Source of the DNA: CAMENZ01 sp041854955
GTDB taxonomy: Bacteria > Bacillota > Clostridia > Peptostreptococcales > Anaerovoracaceae
Assembly (NCBI GenBank): GCA_041854955.1
Contig: JBHADF010000008.1
Location: 1 to 28,310, forward strand
Direction of reading: 5' to 3'
DNA length: 28,310 bases
In this document: positions 1 through 7,761 of the stretch, one piece after another
Layout: each line of letters opens with the position of its first letter
How positions within the stretch are numbered: position 1 is the first letter of the stretch
The notes under the pieces: generated by a model
What the model was told of the DNA's origin: nothing
Seen by the model: the letters and a program-made list of their open reading frames with translations, nothing else
Database searches by the model: none
Position numbers and translations under genes: made by a program

Positions 1-167
1 CTTACCTCACCATTTCAACCTTACCACAGCCTAACTGTTTCGGCGGTATGTTTCTGTTGCACTTTCCCTATAGTTACCTACGCCAGACGTTATCTGGCAC
101 CCTTACCCTGTGGAGCCCGGACTTTCCTCACGGCATACGCCGCGCGACTGTCTGCTCTACCCAAGAA
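1..167 (-). ncRNA. rnpB: RNase P RNA, 5' part (partial)
   Basis: The minus strand carries the signature 5' half of bacterial RNase P RNA, the ribozyme that matures tRNA 5' ends. The core GAGGAAAGTCCGGGCTCC lies near 108-126, followed by CACAGGG, GGGTGCCAGATAACG, GTGCAACAGAAA and ATACCGCC, which match conserved regions around P4 and the specificity domain. The gene continues beyond position 1, so the 3' half, including the other P4 strand, is missing. The 5' end near 165-168 is estimated from where conservation starts. TATAAA around 177-182 sits at a suitable distance for a -10 box, but I see no convincing -35. The gene lies just downstream of nif3 and a small ORF in the same orientation. Confidence 0.93.
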
Positions 168-190
168 TATTCATTTATATCTATATTGGC

Positions 191-289
191 TTATTCCGAA
201 AAAAAGCTTACGAAGGTTATGCTGTAGGTCAGCACCATAGCTGCAATAAGAAAAATAACCAATATCTTTGCTGCAAGTTTTCTGTTCAT
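191..289 (-). CDS. 32-residue hydrophobic small membrane protein, unrecognised
   Basis: This is a 32-codon ORF starting MNRKLAAKILVIFLI and ending in FFSE. AGGAG lies eight bases before its ATG. The stop codon of nif3 is part of that ribosome binding site (TAGGAG), so translation is probably coupled to nif3. After the charged start N-R-K the protein is almost continuously hydrophobic (residues 5-30), which suggests one transmembrane helix. I do not recognise a family. It resembles in shape the single-helix proteins of 30-40 residues common in Clostridia. It ends about 25 bases before the RNase P RNA. The RBS and composition argue that it is real, but an ORF this short could arise by chance. 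Confidence 0.55.
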   Translation of the reverse strand: MNRKLAAKILVIFLIAAMVLTYSITFVSFFSE

Positions 290-300
290 ATGTTATACTC

Positions 301-1086
301 CTATATCTTTGAAAAAGGATTTAAGTTCACTTTTGATTTGATGACTTCCACCTTTTCGTTTGTAAGCCTATCTTTTAGCCATGCTTCAACATTGTCCACG
401 AAGATTTTTTCCGTGGCAAAATGTCCTAAATCTAAGAGATTTATGCCCAGCTCCTTGGCTTTTTGGGCACTGTGATACTTCACATCTCCGGTGATAAAAA
501 TCTGGCATCCATTGTTTATTGCAAGCTCCATAAATTCAGAGCCTGAACCAGTACACCAGCCTGCCTTTTTTATGACCACATCTCTGTCTCCCGAAAAAGA
601 AAAAAAGCTGCTGTCAACATCTAAGGCTCTTTCTGCTATATCAATCATTTCCATCAGGGAAACTCCCTCTCCTGTTACCTCACCCATCCGGCACATGTTG
701 AGAAAATCCCCCTCCATCTGCCTTATATGAGTAAAGCCTAAGCTTTTGCCGAGATAATCGTTATTACCTCCTGTCGCTATATCGAAGGGAGTGTGTGTGG
801 AATAGACACTTATGCCCTTCTCTATCAGGCCTTTAATAAGGTTTCCCGTAACATCGTTAACGTCAATCACCTTAACACCTGAAAATATGAGGGGATGATG
901 GGTCAATATTAGGTCTGCTCCTGCTGCGACAGCTTCTTCCACCACTTGTCTCGTAACTTCCATGGCGATCAAAAGCTTTGAGAAGTCTTCTGACAGCTTT
1001 AATTGCCAACCGGAGTTATCCCATTCCTCTTGGGTTGATATGGGAGCTATGCTCTCCATGATTTCAGTGAATCTATCTGCTTTCAT
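301..1086 (-). CDS. Nif3-like dinuclear metal center protein (DUF34/YqfO family)
   Basis: A 261-residue member of the NIF3/DUF34 family, a widely conserved toroidal hexamer with a two-metal site; its exact reaction is unsettled, although related proteins are called GTP cyclohydrolase 1 type 2 homologues. Metal-site motifs are visible: LTHHPLIF (residues 61-68), YSTHTPFD (95-102), GDVKYH (200-205) and the C-terminal GHFATE (221-226), which supplies a His and a Glu. The length fits the short form, without the PII-like insert of B. subtilis YqfO (about 370 residues). Its start overlaps the trmK end by 14 bases, so the pair is translationally coupled. This nif3-trmK pairing behind rpoD is typical of Firmicutes. 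Confidence 0.93.
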   Translation of the reverse strand: MKADRFTEIMESIAPISTQEEWDNSGWQLKLSEDFSKLLIAMEVTRQVVEEAVAAGADLILTHHPLIFSGVKVIDVNDVTGNLIKGLIEKGISVYSTHTPFDIATGGNNDYLGKSLGFTHIRQMEGDFLNMCRMGEVTGEGVSLMEMIDIAERALDVDSSFFSFSGDRDVVIKKAGWCTGSGSEFMELAINNGCQIFITGDVKYHSAQKAKELGINLLDLGHFATEKIFVDNVEAWLKDRLTNEKVEVIKSKVNLNPFSKI

Positions 1087-1789
1087 CTATCTTCCTCATA
1101 AAATATTCCAGGTATTCAACTCTGTGCTTCTGAGTCCTAAGCTCCTTGAAGGTTGTTTTACTGCTTATGCTTTTTCTTTTAAGCTTTTCTCGTTCCTTGT
1201 TTAGCTTTAATGTAGCATATTCTTCTAACAGGGGTTCACTGCAATATAGCCAACTGAAGGGAAGCTCATATTCTATATCATCTTCATCCGTGCGCCGGTC
1301 AAAGCATCTTTCCGCAGGAATTACGGTCAGAATCTCGCATATGCGTTTACCCTCTCTTACAAGTCTCTCACCGGATACGGTAAAACCGTTTTTCACCAGC
1401 CAATATCTCAATCTGCCTATGTGGGTTCGCGGTTGCAATATCAGCTTTTTAAAAGAATAGGTTTTATTTAAATCCCTGCCGAGAATTTCTATCATGAGAA
1501 TACCGCCCATACCGGCTATGACCACTGTATCCACTTCTCCTTCAGATAATACCTCAATTCCTGAGCCATGTCTGAAGTCAAAGTTTCCATGAGGGCAATA
1601 CATGTTGCAGTCCTCCACTGCCTTTTCCAGAGAAGGTTTGCTTATATCCGTCAAGATTACCTTAGGCGATATGCCTCGCTCATACAGATGTATGGGCAAA
1701 AAGCCGTGGTCCGTTCCTATGTCAGCCACAGTTTCACCGGTCTCAATTTCCTCTGCTATATTTCCAAGTCTTTGGGATAGCTTTATCAT
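1073..1789 (-). CDS. trmK: tRNA (adenine22-N1)-methyltransferase TrmK
   Basis: A 238-residue SAM-dependent methyltransferase of the TrmK (formerly DUF633) family, which methylates N1 of A22 in tRNA. The SAM-binding motif DIGTDHGFLPIHL is at residues 23-35, and the second family signature VIAGMGG follows near residue 90. LQPRTHIGRLRYWLVKNGF follows in the second half of the Rossmann domain. The C-terminal third is charged and helical (KLNKEREKLKRKSISSK), like the coiled-coil extension of the family. Its ATG overlaps the rpoD stop as TAATG, which implies translational coupling. The genomic place between rpoD and nif3 is the usual one in Bacillota. Confidence 0.94.
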   Translation of the reverse strand: MIKLSQRLGNIAEEIETGETVADIGTDHGFLPIHLYERGISPKVILTDISKPSLEKAVEDCNMYCPHGNFDFRHGSGIEVLSEGEVDTVVIAGMGGILMIEILGRDLNKTYSFKKLILQPRTHIGRLRYWLVKNGFTVSGERLVREGKRICEILTVIPAERCFDRRTDEDDIEYELPFSWLYCSEPLLEEYATLKLNKEREKLKRKSISSKTTFKELRTQKHRVEYLEYFMRKIDESR

Positions 1790-2997
1790 TATTCCAAATA
1801 GTCCTTTAACTTCTTGCTTCTGGAGGGATGGCGAAGCTTTCTGAGAGCTTTGGCTTCTATCTGACGTATTCTCTCTCTTGTAACGTCAAATTCCTTACCC
1901 ACTTCTTCCAGGGTCCTGGCTCTGCCGTCCTCCAGGCCGAATCTCAGCTTAAGAACCTTCTGCTCTCTGTCTGTCAAAGTGTCCAACACCTCTACCAGCT
2001 GTTCCTTAAGCATAGAAAAAGCAGCAGCCTCTGCCGGTGCGGGAACATCCTCGTCGGGTATGAAATCACCCAAATGGGAATCTTCCTCTTCGCCTATGGG
2101 AGTCTCTAAGGACACTGGCTCCTGAGCTATTTTCTGTATTTCTCTAACCTTATCCACGGTGAGACCCATTTCCTCTGCTATTTCCTCAGGAGACGGCTCT
2201 CTTCCGTAGGTCTGTAACAGCTGTCTGGAAACTCTTATCAGCTTGTTGATAGTCTCGACCATGTGAACGGGGATTCGTATGGTACGAGCCTGGTCCGCTA
2301 TGGAACGGGTTATAGCCTGTCTTATCCACCATGTTGCATAGGTGGAGAACTTATAGCCTTTAGTATAATCGAACTTATCAACTGCCTTTATGAGGCCCAG
2401 ATTTCCTTCCTGTATAAGGTCTAAGAACAGCATTCCTCGACCCACATATCTCTTGGCAATGGAGACAACCAGTCTCAGATTGGCTTCACAGAGACGCTTT
2501 TTAGCTTCCTCATCCCCTTCCTCCATTTTCTTAGCCAACTCAATTTCTTCTTCAGCAGTAAGAAGGGGGACCTTTCCTATTTCCTTAAGATACATTCTTA
2601 CGGGATCGTCCACTGCAACCCCTTTGGGTATAGACGCCTCCAAGTCCATTTCCTGAGTTTCTTCGATGATGATATCCGGGTCCTCTCCCAAATCTACATC
2701 CTCGTCAAAATTTATTTCAAAATCGTCCGGAACTTCCTCGGAAATAATTTCGATGTCCTTTTGCATAAGCTTATCATAGATTTCATCTATCTGGTTTTTA
2801 TCCAGCTCAGTATTTTCCAGGACATCTGCCATGGTGGAATAGGTCAGCTTGTTTTTACCGCTCTTTGCCTTTTCCAACAGAAGGTTCATTATTTCCTGAA
2901 TCTTTTCCGGAGAAGCCGAAGTCTCTTGATCATCTGCCTGAAACACCTCTTCCTCTACCTCCTCATTCTTTTGCATGTCTTCTTTGTTCTCTTTCAT
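1789..2997 (-). CDS. rpoD: RNA polymerase primary sigma factor (sigma-A/RpoD)
   Basis: A sigma-70 factor of about 402 residues that directs RNA polymerase to housekeeping promoters. It has an acidic N-terminal region of about 110 residues. Region 1.2 follows (DPVRMYLKEIGKVPLLT), then region 2 (RLVVSIAKRYVGRGMLFLDL and KGYKFSTYATWWIRQAITR, the -10 recognition helix). Region 3 is next, and region 4 carries the -35 HTH (LEEVGKEFDVTRERIRQIEA). I chose the ATG of MKENKEDMQ rather than the upstream ATG at 3015. GGGGGG lies about eight bases before it and the dnaG stop overlaps as TAAAATG. The dnaG-rpoD pair is the classic macromolecular-synthesis operon. Confidence 0.97.
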   Translation of the reverse strand: MKENKEDMQKNEEVEEEVFQADDQETSASPEKIQEIMNLLLEKAKSGKNKLTYSTMADVLENTELDKNQIDEIYDKLMQKDIEIISEEVPDDFEINFDEDVDLGEDPDIIIEETQEMDLEASIPKGVAVDDPVRMYLKEIGKVPLLTAEEEIELAKKMEEGDEEAKKRLCEANLRLVVSIAKRYVGRGMLFLDLIQEGNLGLIKAVDKFDYTKGYKFSTYATWWIRQAITRSIADQARTIRIPVHMVETINKLIRVSRQLLQTYGREPSPEEIAEEMGLTVDKVREIQKIAQEPVSLETPIGEEEDSHLGDFIPDEDVPAPAEAAAFSMLKEQLVEVLDTLTDREQKVLKLRFGLEDGRARTLEEVGKEFDVTRERIRQIEAKALRKLRHPSRSKKLKDYLE

Positions 2998-2998
2998 T

Positions 2999-4747
2999 TT
3001 ACTTTCCCCCCACATAATTTTTTATTTCTTTATCTATTTCCATCAGTTCTTCCATCATTTTTTTAACCGAGTCGCCGGTTCCGCTTTCCTCTGCCAAAGA
3101 CAGCTTAACCATTATGCTTTCTCGCTTTTGCCTTGCCTGTTGGATTTTCCATTTTTTCACACATTCGCTGAGCACCGTCTCCTCATTGCCTGTAATGAGA
3201 ATCTTATCCGCTGCTTTCCTGAGAATTTCACTTTCATCCGGGTCTAATCTCTCATAGACTTGATAAGGCTCAAAGCTTCCTTTTAGGCCATATATTTCAA
3301 AAATAAGGTTGACAACCTTCCGACTAAAATCACCTGAAAACATGGCGTAATTTTCCAAAAGCTTCTCCGTCAAGGAAGGGTTAACAAGGGCCAGCTTAAT
3401 CATGGTTGCTTCCAATACCGAAAGTTTCTTTTCAGCCAGTTCCTCTCCCACAGATTGTCTGTTAAATGTCCTTTCCCTTTTATCAGATAAGCCCTCAACT
3501 TCTCTCCTTATGGCCCCTTCGGAAATTTTCAAATCCTCAGACAGCCTTTTCATATATATGTCCGCTTCTACGGGACTGAGGCTTTTCAGGATTTCAGAGG
3601 CTTTCTTCATGTAGTCTATCCTACCCTCGTCGGTAGATAAATCCCAGCCTGCCTTTGCTGCCTCCAGCTTGTATTCTATCATGGCAGGGGCCTTTTCAAT
3701 CAGCTTTAAAAAGGCGTCCTTCCCTCGCTTCTTAATAAATTCGTCCGGGTCTTTTCCGTCGGTAACATGGAGGACTCTAACCTTCAAGCCTTCATTTCCA
3801 AGTATATCTATTCCTCTCAAAGCAGCCTTTCGCCCCGCTTCATCTGAATCATAGGCCAAAACCGCATTCTTTGTATATCTCTTTAAGAGTCTGGCTTGGT
3901 TTTCCGTGAGAGCTGTCCCCAAGGATGCTGTAACATTTCTTACTCCCCCTTGATACAAGGATATGACATCCATGTAGCCTTCTACTACCACAGTATCACC
4001 GGCTTTCCCTATGTCCTGCTTTGTAATGCTCAGCCCGTAAAGATTGTTCTTCTTCTGAAATATTCGATTTTCAGGAGAATTGAGATATTTGGGTTCACCT
4101 TTATCTATTATGCGACCTCCGAAGCCGATAACCTTGCCTGATGTGGAGATTATGGGGAAAATAACCCGATTTCTGAACTTATCATAGTATTTGCCCTTTT
4201 GTCCCTTGGAAATAAGCCCCAGCTCCAGCAAAATCTCCTCGTCAATTCCTTTTTCTTTGAAGTACTTATAGAGGGAATCCCATTCTCCGTCAGCAAAACC
4301 TATGCCGAATTTCTTAAGGATGCTGTCCTCTATTCCCCTGTTTTTCATGTAGGTATATCCGGCGTTTGCCTTTTCCGTAAAGGCTCTGTAGAAAAACTTG
4401 GCAGCTTCCTTATTTACCTCATAGTATTTTTCCAGCTGCTTTTCCCTGGGAGAAGAAAAACTGATTTCCAGCCCGTTTTCCTTAGCCAGCTTCTCGCAGG
4501 CTTCCTTAAACTCCAGATTGTAATATCTTTTCTCAAATTCAATCACATTCCCTGTGGCACCGCAACCGAAGCAGGTGAAAATCTGTTTCTGCTCGGACAC
4601 CACAAAGGATGGAGTCTTTTCGTTATGGAAGGGGCACACGCCTTTATAGTTGGCTCCAGCTCGTTTAAGAGGAACCACCCTGCCTATAACATCCACTATA
4701 TTTATTTGATTTTTTAAATCCTCAATAGAGTTTCCGGAATATGCCAT
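2999..4747 (-). CDS. dnaG: DNA primase DnaG
   Basis: A 582-residue primase that makes RNA primers for replication. The N-terminal CHC2-type zinc finger is complete: CPFHNEKTPSF (C38, H41) and TCFGCGATG (C59, C62). The RNA-polymerase core has FGIGFA and GFGGRIID. The TOPRIM domain supplies EGYMD (E256, D260) and YDSDEAG (D300, D302), the metal-binding acidic residues. The C-terminal 150 residues are a helical region of the kind that binds DnaB helicase. The start has AGGAG six bases upstream. It lies downstream of the dGTPase-like gene and overlaps the beginning of rpoD. The length is close to that of typical Firmicute DnaG. Confidence 0.97.
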   Translation of the reverse strand: MAYSGNSIEDLKNQINIVDVIGRVVPLKRAGANYKGVCPFHNEKTPSFVVSEQKQIFTCFGCGATGNVIEFEKRYYNLEFKEACEKLAKENGLEISFSSPREKQLEKYYEVNKEAAKFFYRAFTEKANAGYTYMKNRGIEDSILKKFGIGFADGEWDSLYKYFKEKGIDEEILLELGLISKGQKGKYYDKFRNRVIFPIISTSGKVIGFGGRIIDKGEPKYLNSPENRIFQKKNNLYGLSITKQDIGKAGDTVVVEGYMDVISLYQGGVRNVTASLGTALTENQARLLKRYTKNAVLAYDSDEAGRKAALRGIDILGNEGLKVRVLHVTDGKDPDEFIKKRGKDAFLKLIEKAPAMIEYKLEAAKAGWDLSTDEGRIDYMKKASEILKSLSPVEADIYMKRLSEDLKISEGAIRREVEGLSDKRERTFNRQSVGEELAEKKLSVLEATMIKLALVNPSLTEKLLENYAMFSGDFSRKVVNLIFEIYGLKGSFEPYQVYERLDPDESEILRKAADKILITGNEETVLSECVKKWKIQQARQKRESIMVKLSLAEESGTGDSVKKMMEELMEIDKEIKNYVGGK

Positions 4748-4834
4748 GTGCTTCTCCTAACATCCTCACATACTTATATACTGCAAAATTCCCTTTTTTC
4801 TTTTTTATTTTTACAAATTTTTATATTATTTTGC

Positions 4835-5848
4835 CTAAAGACTCCATGCTTTAGGAACGAAAAGCTCTGTATATTTTGAAAGAGCAAATCTGTCCGTCAT
4901 TCCCGCTATAAAATCCTTAACCGCAACCTTTACACCGTCTTGTTCAACTATTCTTTCCAGATCCTTGGGAAGCTGGTCAGGATTTTTCACATAGTGCTCA
5001 TACAAGGATCGGATGACAACTTCCACCTTGTTTAAGTCCTCTTCTCGCTTTACATTGGAACTCTTATACACATTTGAGAACATAAAGCTGCGTAAATCGT
5101 CCATTTCATCCTTAAATTCTTTGCTTTGAATGATTTTGTCCCTGCCGTTGCTGTTTCTCACCACATCCATAACCATATTGTTTATCCGTTCTCTGTGACT
5201 GCGTCCAAAGAGAGAAAGGGAGCTTTCCGGAATGTGGTTTATTGATATAACACCGCTTCTCAGAGCATCATCTATGTCATGGTTTATATAGGCGATCCTG
5301 TCGCTTATCCTGACTATCTGTCCTTCCAAAGTATAGGGAAGCTCCGGGCCTGTATGGTTTACGATTCCGTTTCGCACCTCCTCCGTCAAGTTCATGCCTA
5401 TTCTCAGCCCTGTGGATTCCAAAACATCAGCAACTCTAAGGCTTTGCACATTGTGTCTGAAGCCTTCTTCATGAATTTTGTCCAAAACATCTTCCCCATT
5501 GTGTCCAAAGGGCGTATGACCCAAATCGTGGCCAAGAGCTATGGCTTCCGTCAGATCCTCATTAAGGTTTAAGGCTCTGGCAATGGTTCTCGCAATTTGG
5601 GAAACCTCCAAGGTATGAGTAAGTCTCGTCCTGAAGTGATCACCTTCCGGCGCCAGGAAAACCTGGGTCTTGTGCATCAATCTTCTGAAGGCTTTTGAAT
5701 GGGTTATCCTATCCCTGTCTCGCTGAAATTCCGTTCTCAAGGCACAGGGCTCTTCCCATGTGGCTCTCCCCTTTGATTGGCTACTCTTAGCAGCAAACTC
5801 CGAAAGAAGTTCAGTTTCTCTTTTCTCTAATTCTTCTCTTAAAAGCAC
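4835..5848 (-). CDS. dgt: dGTP triphosphohydrolase-like HD-domain protein
   Basis: A 337-residue HD phosphohydrolase of the dGTPase family; the family cleaves dNTPs to nucleosides and triphosphate. The HD metal motif is present: RTRLTHTLEVSQIAR (around residues 72-86), GHDLGHTPFGHNGE (around 106-119), HNVQSLR, and the late D in RISDRIAYINHDIDD. It is the short type-2-like form without the long insertions of E. coli Dgt (about 500 residues), so substrate preference cannot be read from sequence. The start is a GTG preceded by GGGAGG. The gene sits between dut and dnaG, which groups nucleotide-pool hygiene with replication. Confidence 0.9.
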   Translation of the reverse strand: MLLREELEKRETELLSEFAAKSSQSKGRATWEEPCALRTEFQRDRDRITHSKAFRRLMHKTQVFLAPEGDHFRTRLTHTLEVSQIARTIARALNLNEDLTEAIALGHDLGHTPFGHNGEDVLDKIHEEGFRHNVQSLRVADVLESTGLRIGMNLTEEVRNGIVNHTGPELPYTLEGQIVRISDRIAYINHDIDDALRSGVISINHIPESSLSLFGRSHRERINNMVMDVVRNSNGRDKIIQSKEFKDEMDDLRSFMFSNVYKSSNVKREEDLNKVEVVIRSLYEHYVKNPDQLPKDLERIVEQDGVKVAVKDFIAGMTDRFALSKYTELFVPKAWSL

Positions 5849-5881
5849 CGAAGTACCTCCCTTTTTTATTGAAATTACAAT

Positions 5882-6319
5882 CTAAATTCCTGTATGACCG
5901 AAACCGCCGGAGCCTCGTTCGCTGTCTTCTATATCCTCTGAAATTTCAAAGTCTGCTTCCTCATAGGCGGCAAAAACCACCTGGGCGATACGATCCCCGT
6001 TGTTTACCGTAAAAGGTTCCTGTCCCCAATTTATCAAGGGTACCTTCCACTCTCCTCTGTAGTCTGAATCTACAGTTCCGACTCCGTTGACCATGCCTAT
6101 GCCATGCTTTATAGCCAGTCCGGACCGTGGTCTTACCTGAGCCTCTATACCCGGCGGAAACTCGGTATAAATACCTGTGGGCACTAAGCATCTCTCTCCC
6201 GGCATGATTACCATAGGTTCATCCAAAAAGGCTTTCAGGTCAGCTCCCGCAGAGCCTTTCGTGGCATATAAGGGCGTTTCGCCGCTTTTGCTTACAATTT
6301 TTACTACGATTTTTCCCAT
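5882..6319 (-). CDS. dut: dUTP diphosphatase (dUTPase)
   Basis: A 145-residue trimeric-type dUTPase that converts dUTP to dUMP and pyrophosphate, keeping uracil out of DNA and feeding dTMP synthesis. All five family motifs are visible in order: GSAGADLKA (about 22-30), RPRSGLAIKHGI, GTVDSDYRGEWKVPLIN with the catalytic Asp, GDRIAQVVF, and the C-terminal P-loop-like RGSGGFGHTG that closes over the substrate. Its ATG begins directly after the TAG stop of the M16 protease gene, so the two are translated as a coupled pair. Confidence 0.97.
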   Translation of the reverse strand: MGKIVVKIVSKSGETPLYATKGSAGADLKAFLDEPMVIMPGERCLVPTGIYTEFPPGIEAQVRPRSGLAIKHGIGMVNGVGTVDSDYRGEWKVPLINWGQEPFTVNNGDRIAQVVFAAYEEADFEISEDIEDSERGSGGFGHTGI

Positions 6320-7573
6320 CTATGCCCACACCTTCTTCCAGTCAACCTGTCTGTCGGTTACGGCTACTCCCGTGTAGTTGGAAGGATCGCATATCTTAGC
6401 CTTCACCTTTTCCATGTGGGACATTTCAACTTCATCTATGGCGGAAACCACATCTTCCACCGTATAGGTCTTATTCAAAATAATCAGATTTTTTCCGTTG
6501 GCAAACATGCGGGCTGCCACATTTTCCTGAGAGAAAATATATCCCGCCTTCATCTGCTCCTTGGCCATGTTAAGCTCAGCCTCCGACACACCGCTTCTGT
6601 CCAGCAGGTCAAGCTCTTCCTTTATGCCTTCCAAGGCATCCTTTATCTTATCATGGGAAACGCCTGCATATATGTTGAAATATCCATCATCCTTAAAGGA
6701 GGATGCCATGGAAAATACGCTGTAGGCCAGACCTCTCTCCTCCCTTATGTTTTGGAAAAGGCGGGAGCTCATGGAACCGCCCATGATGCTGTTAAGCAAG
6801 GCTAAAGCGTGGTACTGCTCGTCTTCCAGGGCCAACCCCTTGGTGGCCAAACAGATATGGGACTGCTGTATGTCCTTTTTTATAACTCTGTAGGAAGGCT
6901 TATAGAGCACCTTATCACTCTTCTTTTCTTTTTTATCCTTTGCAAAATTTTGGAATTTATCTTCCAAGTATTTCAACAATTCCTCTTCGTTAAAATTGCC
7001 GGCTACGGAAACCACGATTGAATCAAGCGTGTACTCCCTGTTTCTGTAATCCACCATTACATTTCGACTTATGGATTTCAGACTTGTAGGTGTACCTATG
7101 ATGGATTTTGCCAGAGGATTCCCTTTGAAAACCAGCTCTAAAACCTTATCGTGGGCTAAATCATCGGGCTGGTCCTCCACCATTTTCATTTCCTCGATGA
7201 TTACCTTTCTCTCCTTAGTCATTTCTCTGGCATCAAAAACAGAATTGTTGAGCATGTCCAATATGACATCAGCTCCCTTTTCCAGATTGGAAGATATGGT
7301 TTTTACATAATAGCAAGTGGCTTCCTTGCCTGTGAAAGCGTTTATCTGCCCGCCTATCTTGTCTATATCCGCAGCTATATCGCGAGCACTACGCTTTTCC
7401 GTACCCTTAAACATCATGTGCTCGATGAAATGAGAAATTCCCGAATTGGTTTTATCTTCATCTATAGCACCTGCTCTTATCCATACGCCAAAGGATGCGG
7501 ACTGAACATAATCTATCTTTTCCATGATCACTCTGACACCGCATTTCAGCTTTCTTATATCAATATTACCCAT
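6320..7573 (-). CDS. M16 family zinc metallopeptidase (YmxG/PqqL-like)
   Basis: A 417-residue M16 peptidase related to mitochondrial processing peptidase and B. subtilis YmxG. The inverted zinc motif HFIEH is at 48-52, and the distal glutamate ligand is in EEMKMVEDQPDD (E128, exactly 76 residues past the second His). The family GGQINAFTGKEATCYYV segment is present, as is the C-terminal half motif SSRLFQNIREERGLAYS that binds substrate in the paired domain. There is no signal peptide, so it probably acts in the cytoplasm; its physiological substrate is unknown. AGAGGA lies about 11-13 bases before the start. It heads the M16-dut run. Confidence 0.93.
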   Translation of the reverse strand: MGNIDIRKLKCGVRVIMEKIDYVQSASFGVWIRAGAIDEDKTNSGISHFIEHMMFKGTEKRSARDIAADIDKIGGQINAFTGKEATCYYVKTISSNLEKGADVILDMLNNSVFDAREMTKERKVIIEEMKMVEDQPDDLAHDKVLELVFKGNPLAKSIIGTPTSLKSISRNVMVDYRNREYTLDSIVVSVAGNFNEEELLKYLEDKFQNFAKDKKEKKSDKVLYKPSYRVIKKDIQQSHICLATKGLALEDEQYHALALLNSIMGGSMSSRLFQNIREERGLAYSVFSMASSFKDDGYFNIYAGVSHDKIKDALEGIKEELDLLDRSGVSEAELNMAKEQMKAGYIFSQENVAARMFANGKNLIILNKTYTVEDVVSAIDEVEMSHMEKVKAKICDPSNYTGVAVTDRQVDWKKVWA

Positions 7574-7611
7574 AATCTATATGTCCTCTTTCTTTTATTT
7601 TACCTTTTATA

Positions 7612-7662
7612 TTAACATATTTTCAGTCTAAATGTATATGAAAAATCCGTGAATTTTTCCAT
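7612..7662 (-). CDS. Possible 16-residue leader peptide upstream of the M16 gene
   Basis: A 16-codon ORF, MEKFTDFSYTFRLKIC, with a perfect AGGAGG seven bases before its ATG, lies between the icd terminator and the M16 gene and ends about 40 bases before the latter. The sequence between it and the M16 gene is AT-rich. No regulatory codon run is evident. It may be a leader peptide or a chance ORF; only the ribosome binding site supports it. Confidence 0.25.
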   Translation of the reverse strand: MEKFTDFSYTFRLKIC

Positions 7663-7688
7663 GGAATATCCTCCTGAATAAACAAAAC

Positions 7689-7719
7689 AGAGCACTCCAT
7701 ACTCACCCGGAAGTGCCCT
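7689..7719 (-). terminator. Rho-independent terminator after icd
   Basis: On the minus strand AGGGCACTTC pairs with GGAGTGCTCT (ten pairs including two G-U) and is followed by GTTTTGTTTATT. It lies about 45 bases past the isocitrate dehydrogenase stop and closes the citrate operon. Confidence 0.75.
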
Positions 7720-7761
7720 CCTATCTCTAATATTATCCTGTTTACTCTTGGGTATGACCTG

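Noticed and set aside
110..475. Plus-strand ORF of 121 codons
   Set aside because: It lies antisense to RNase P RNA, the 32-codon smORF and nif3, and has no recognisable domain or RBS.
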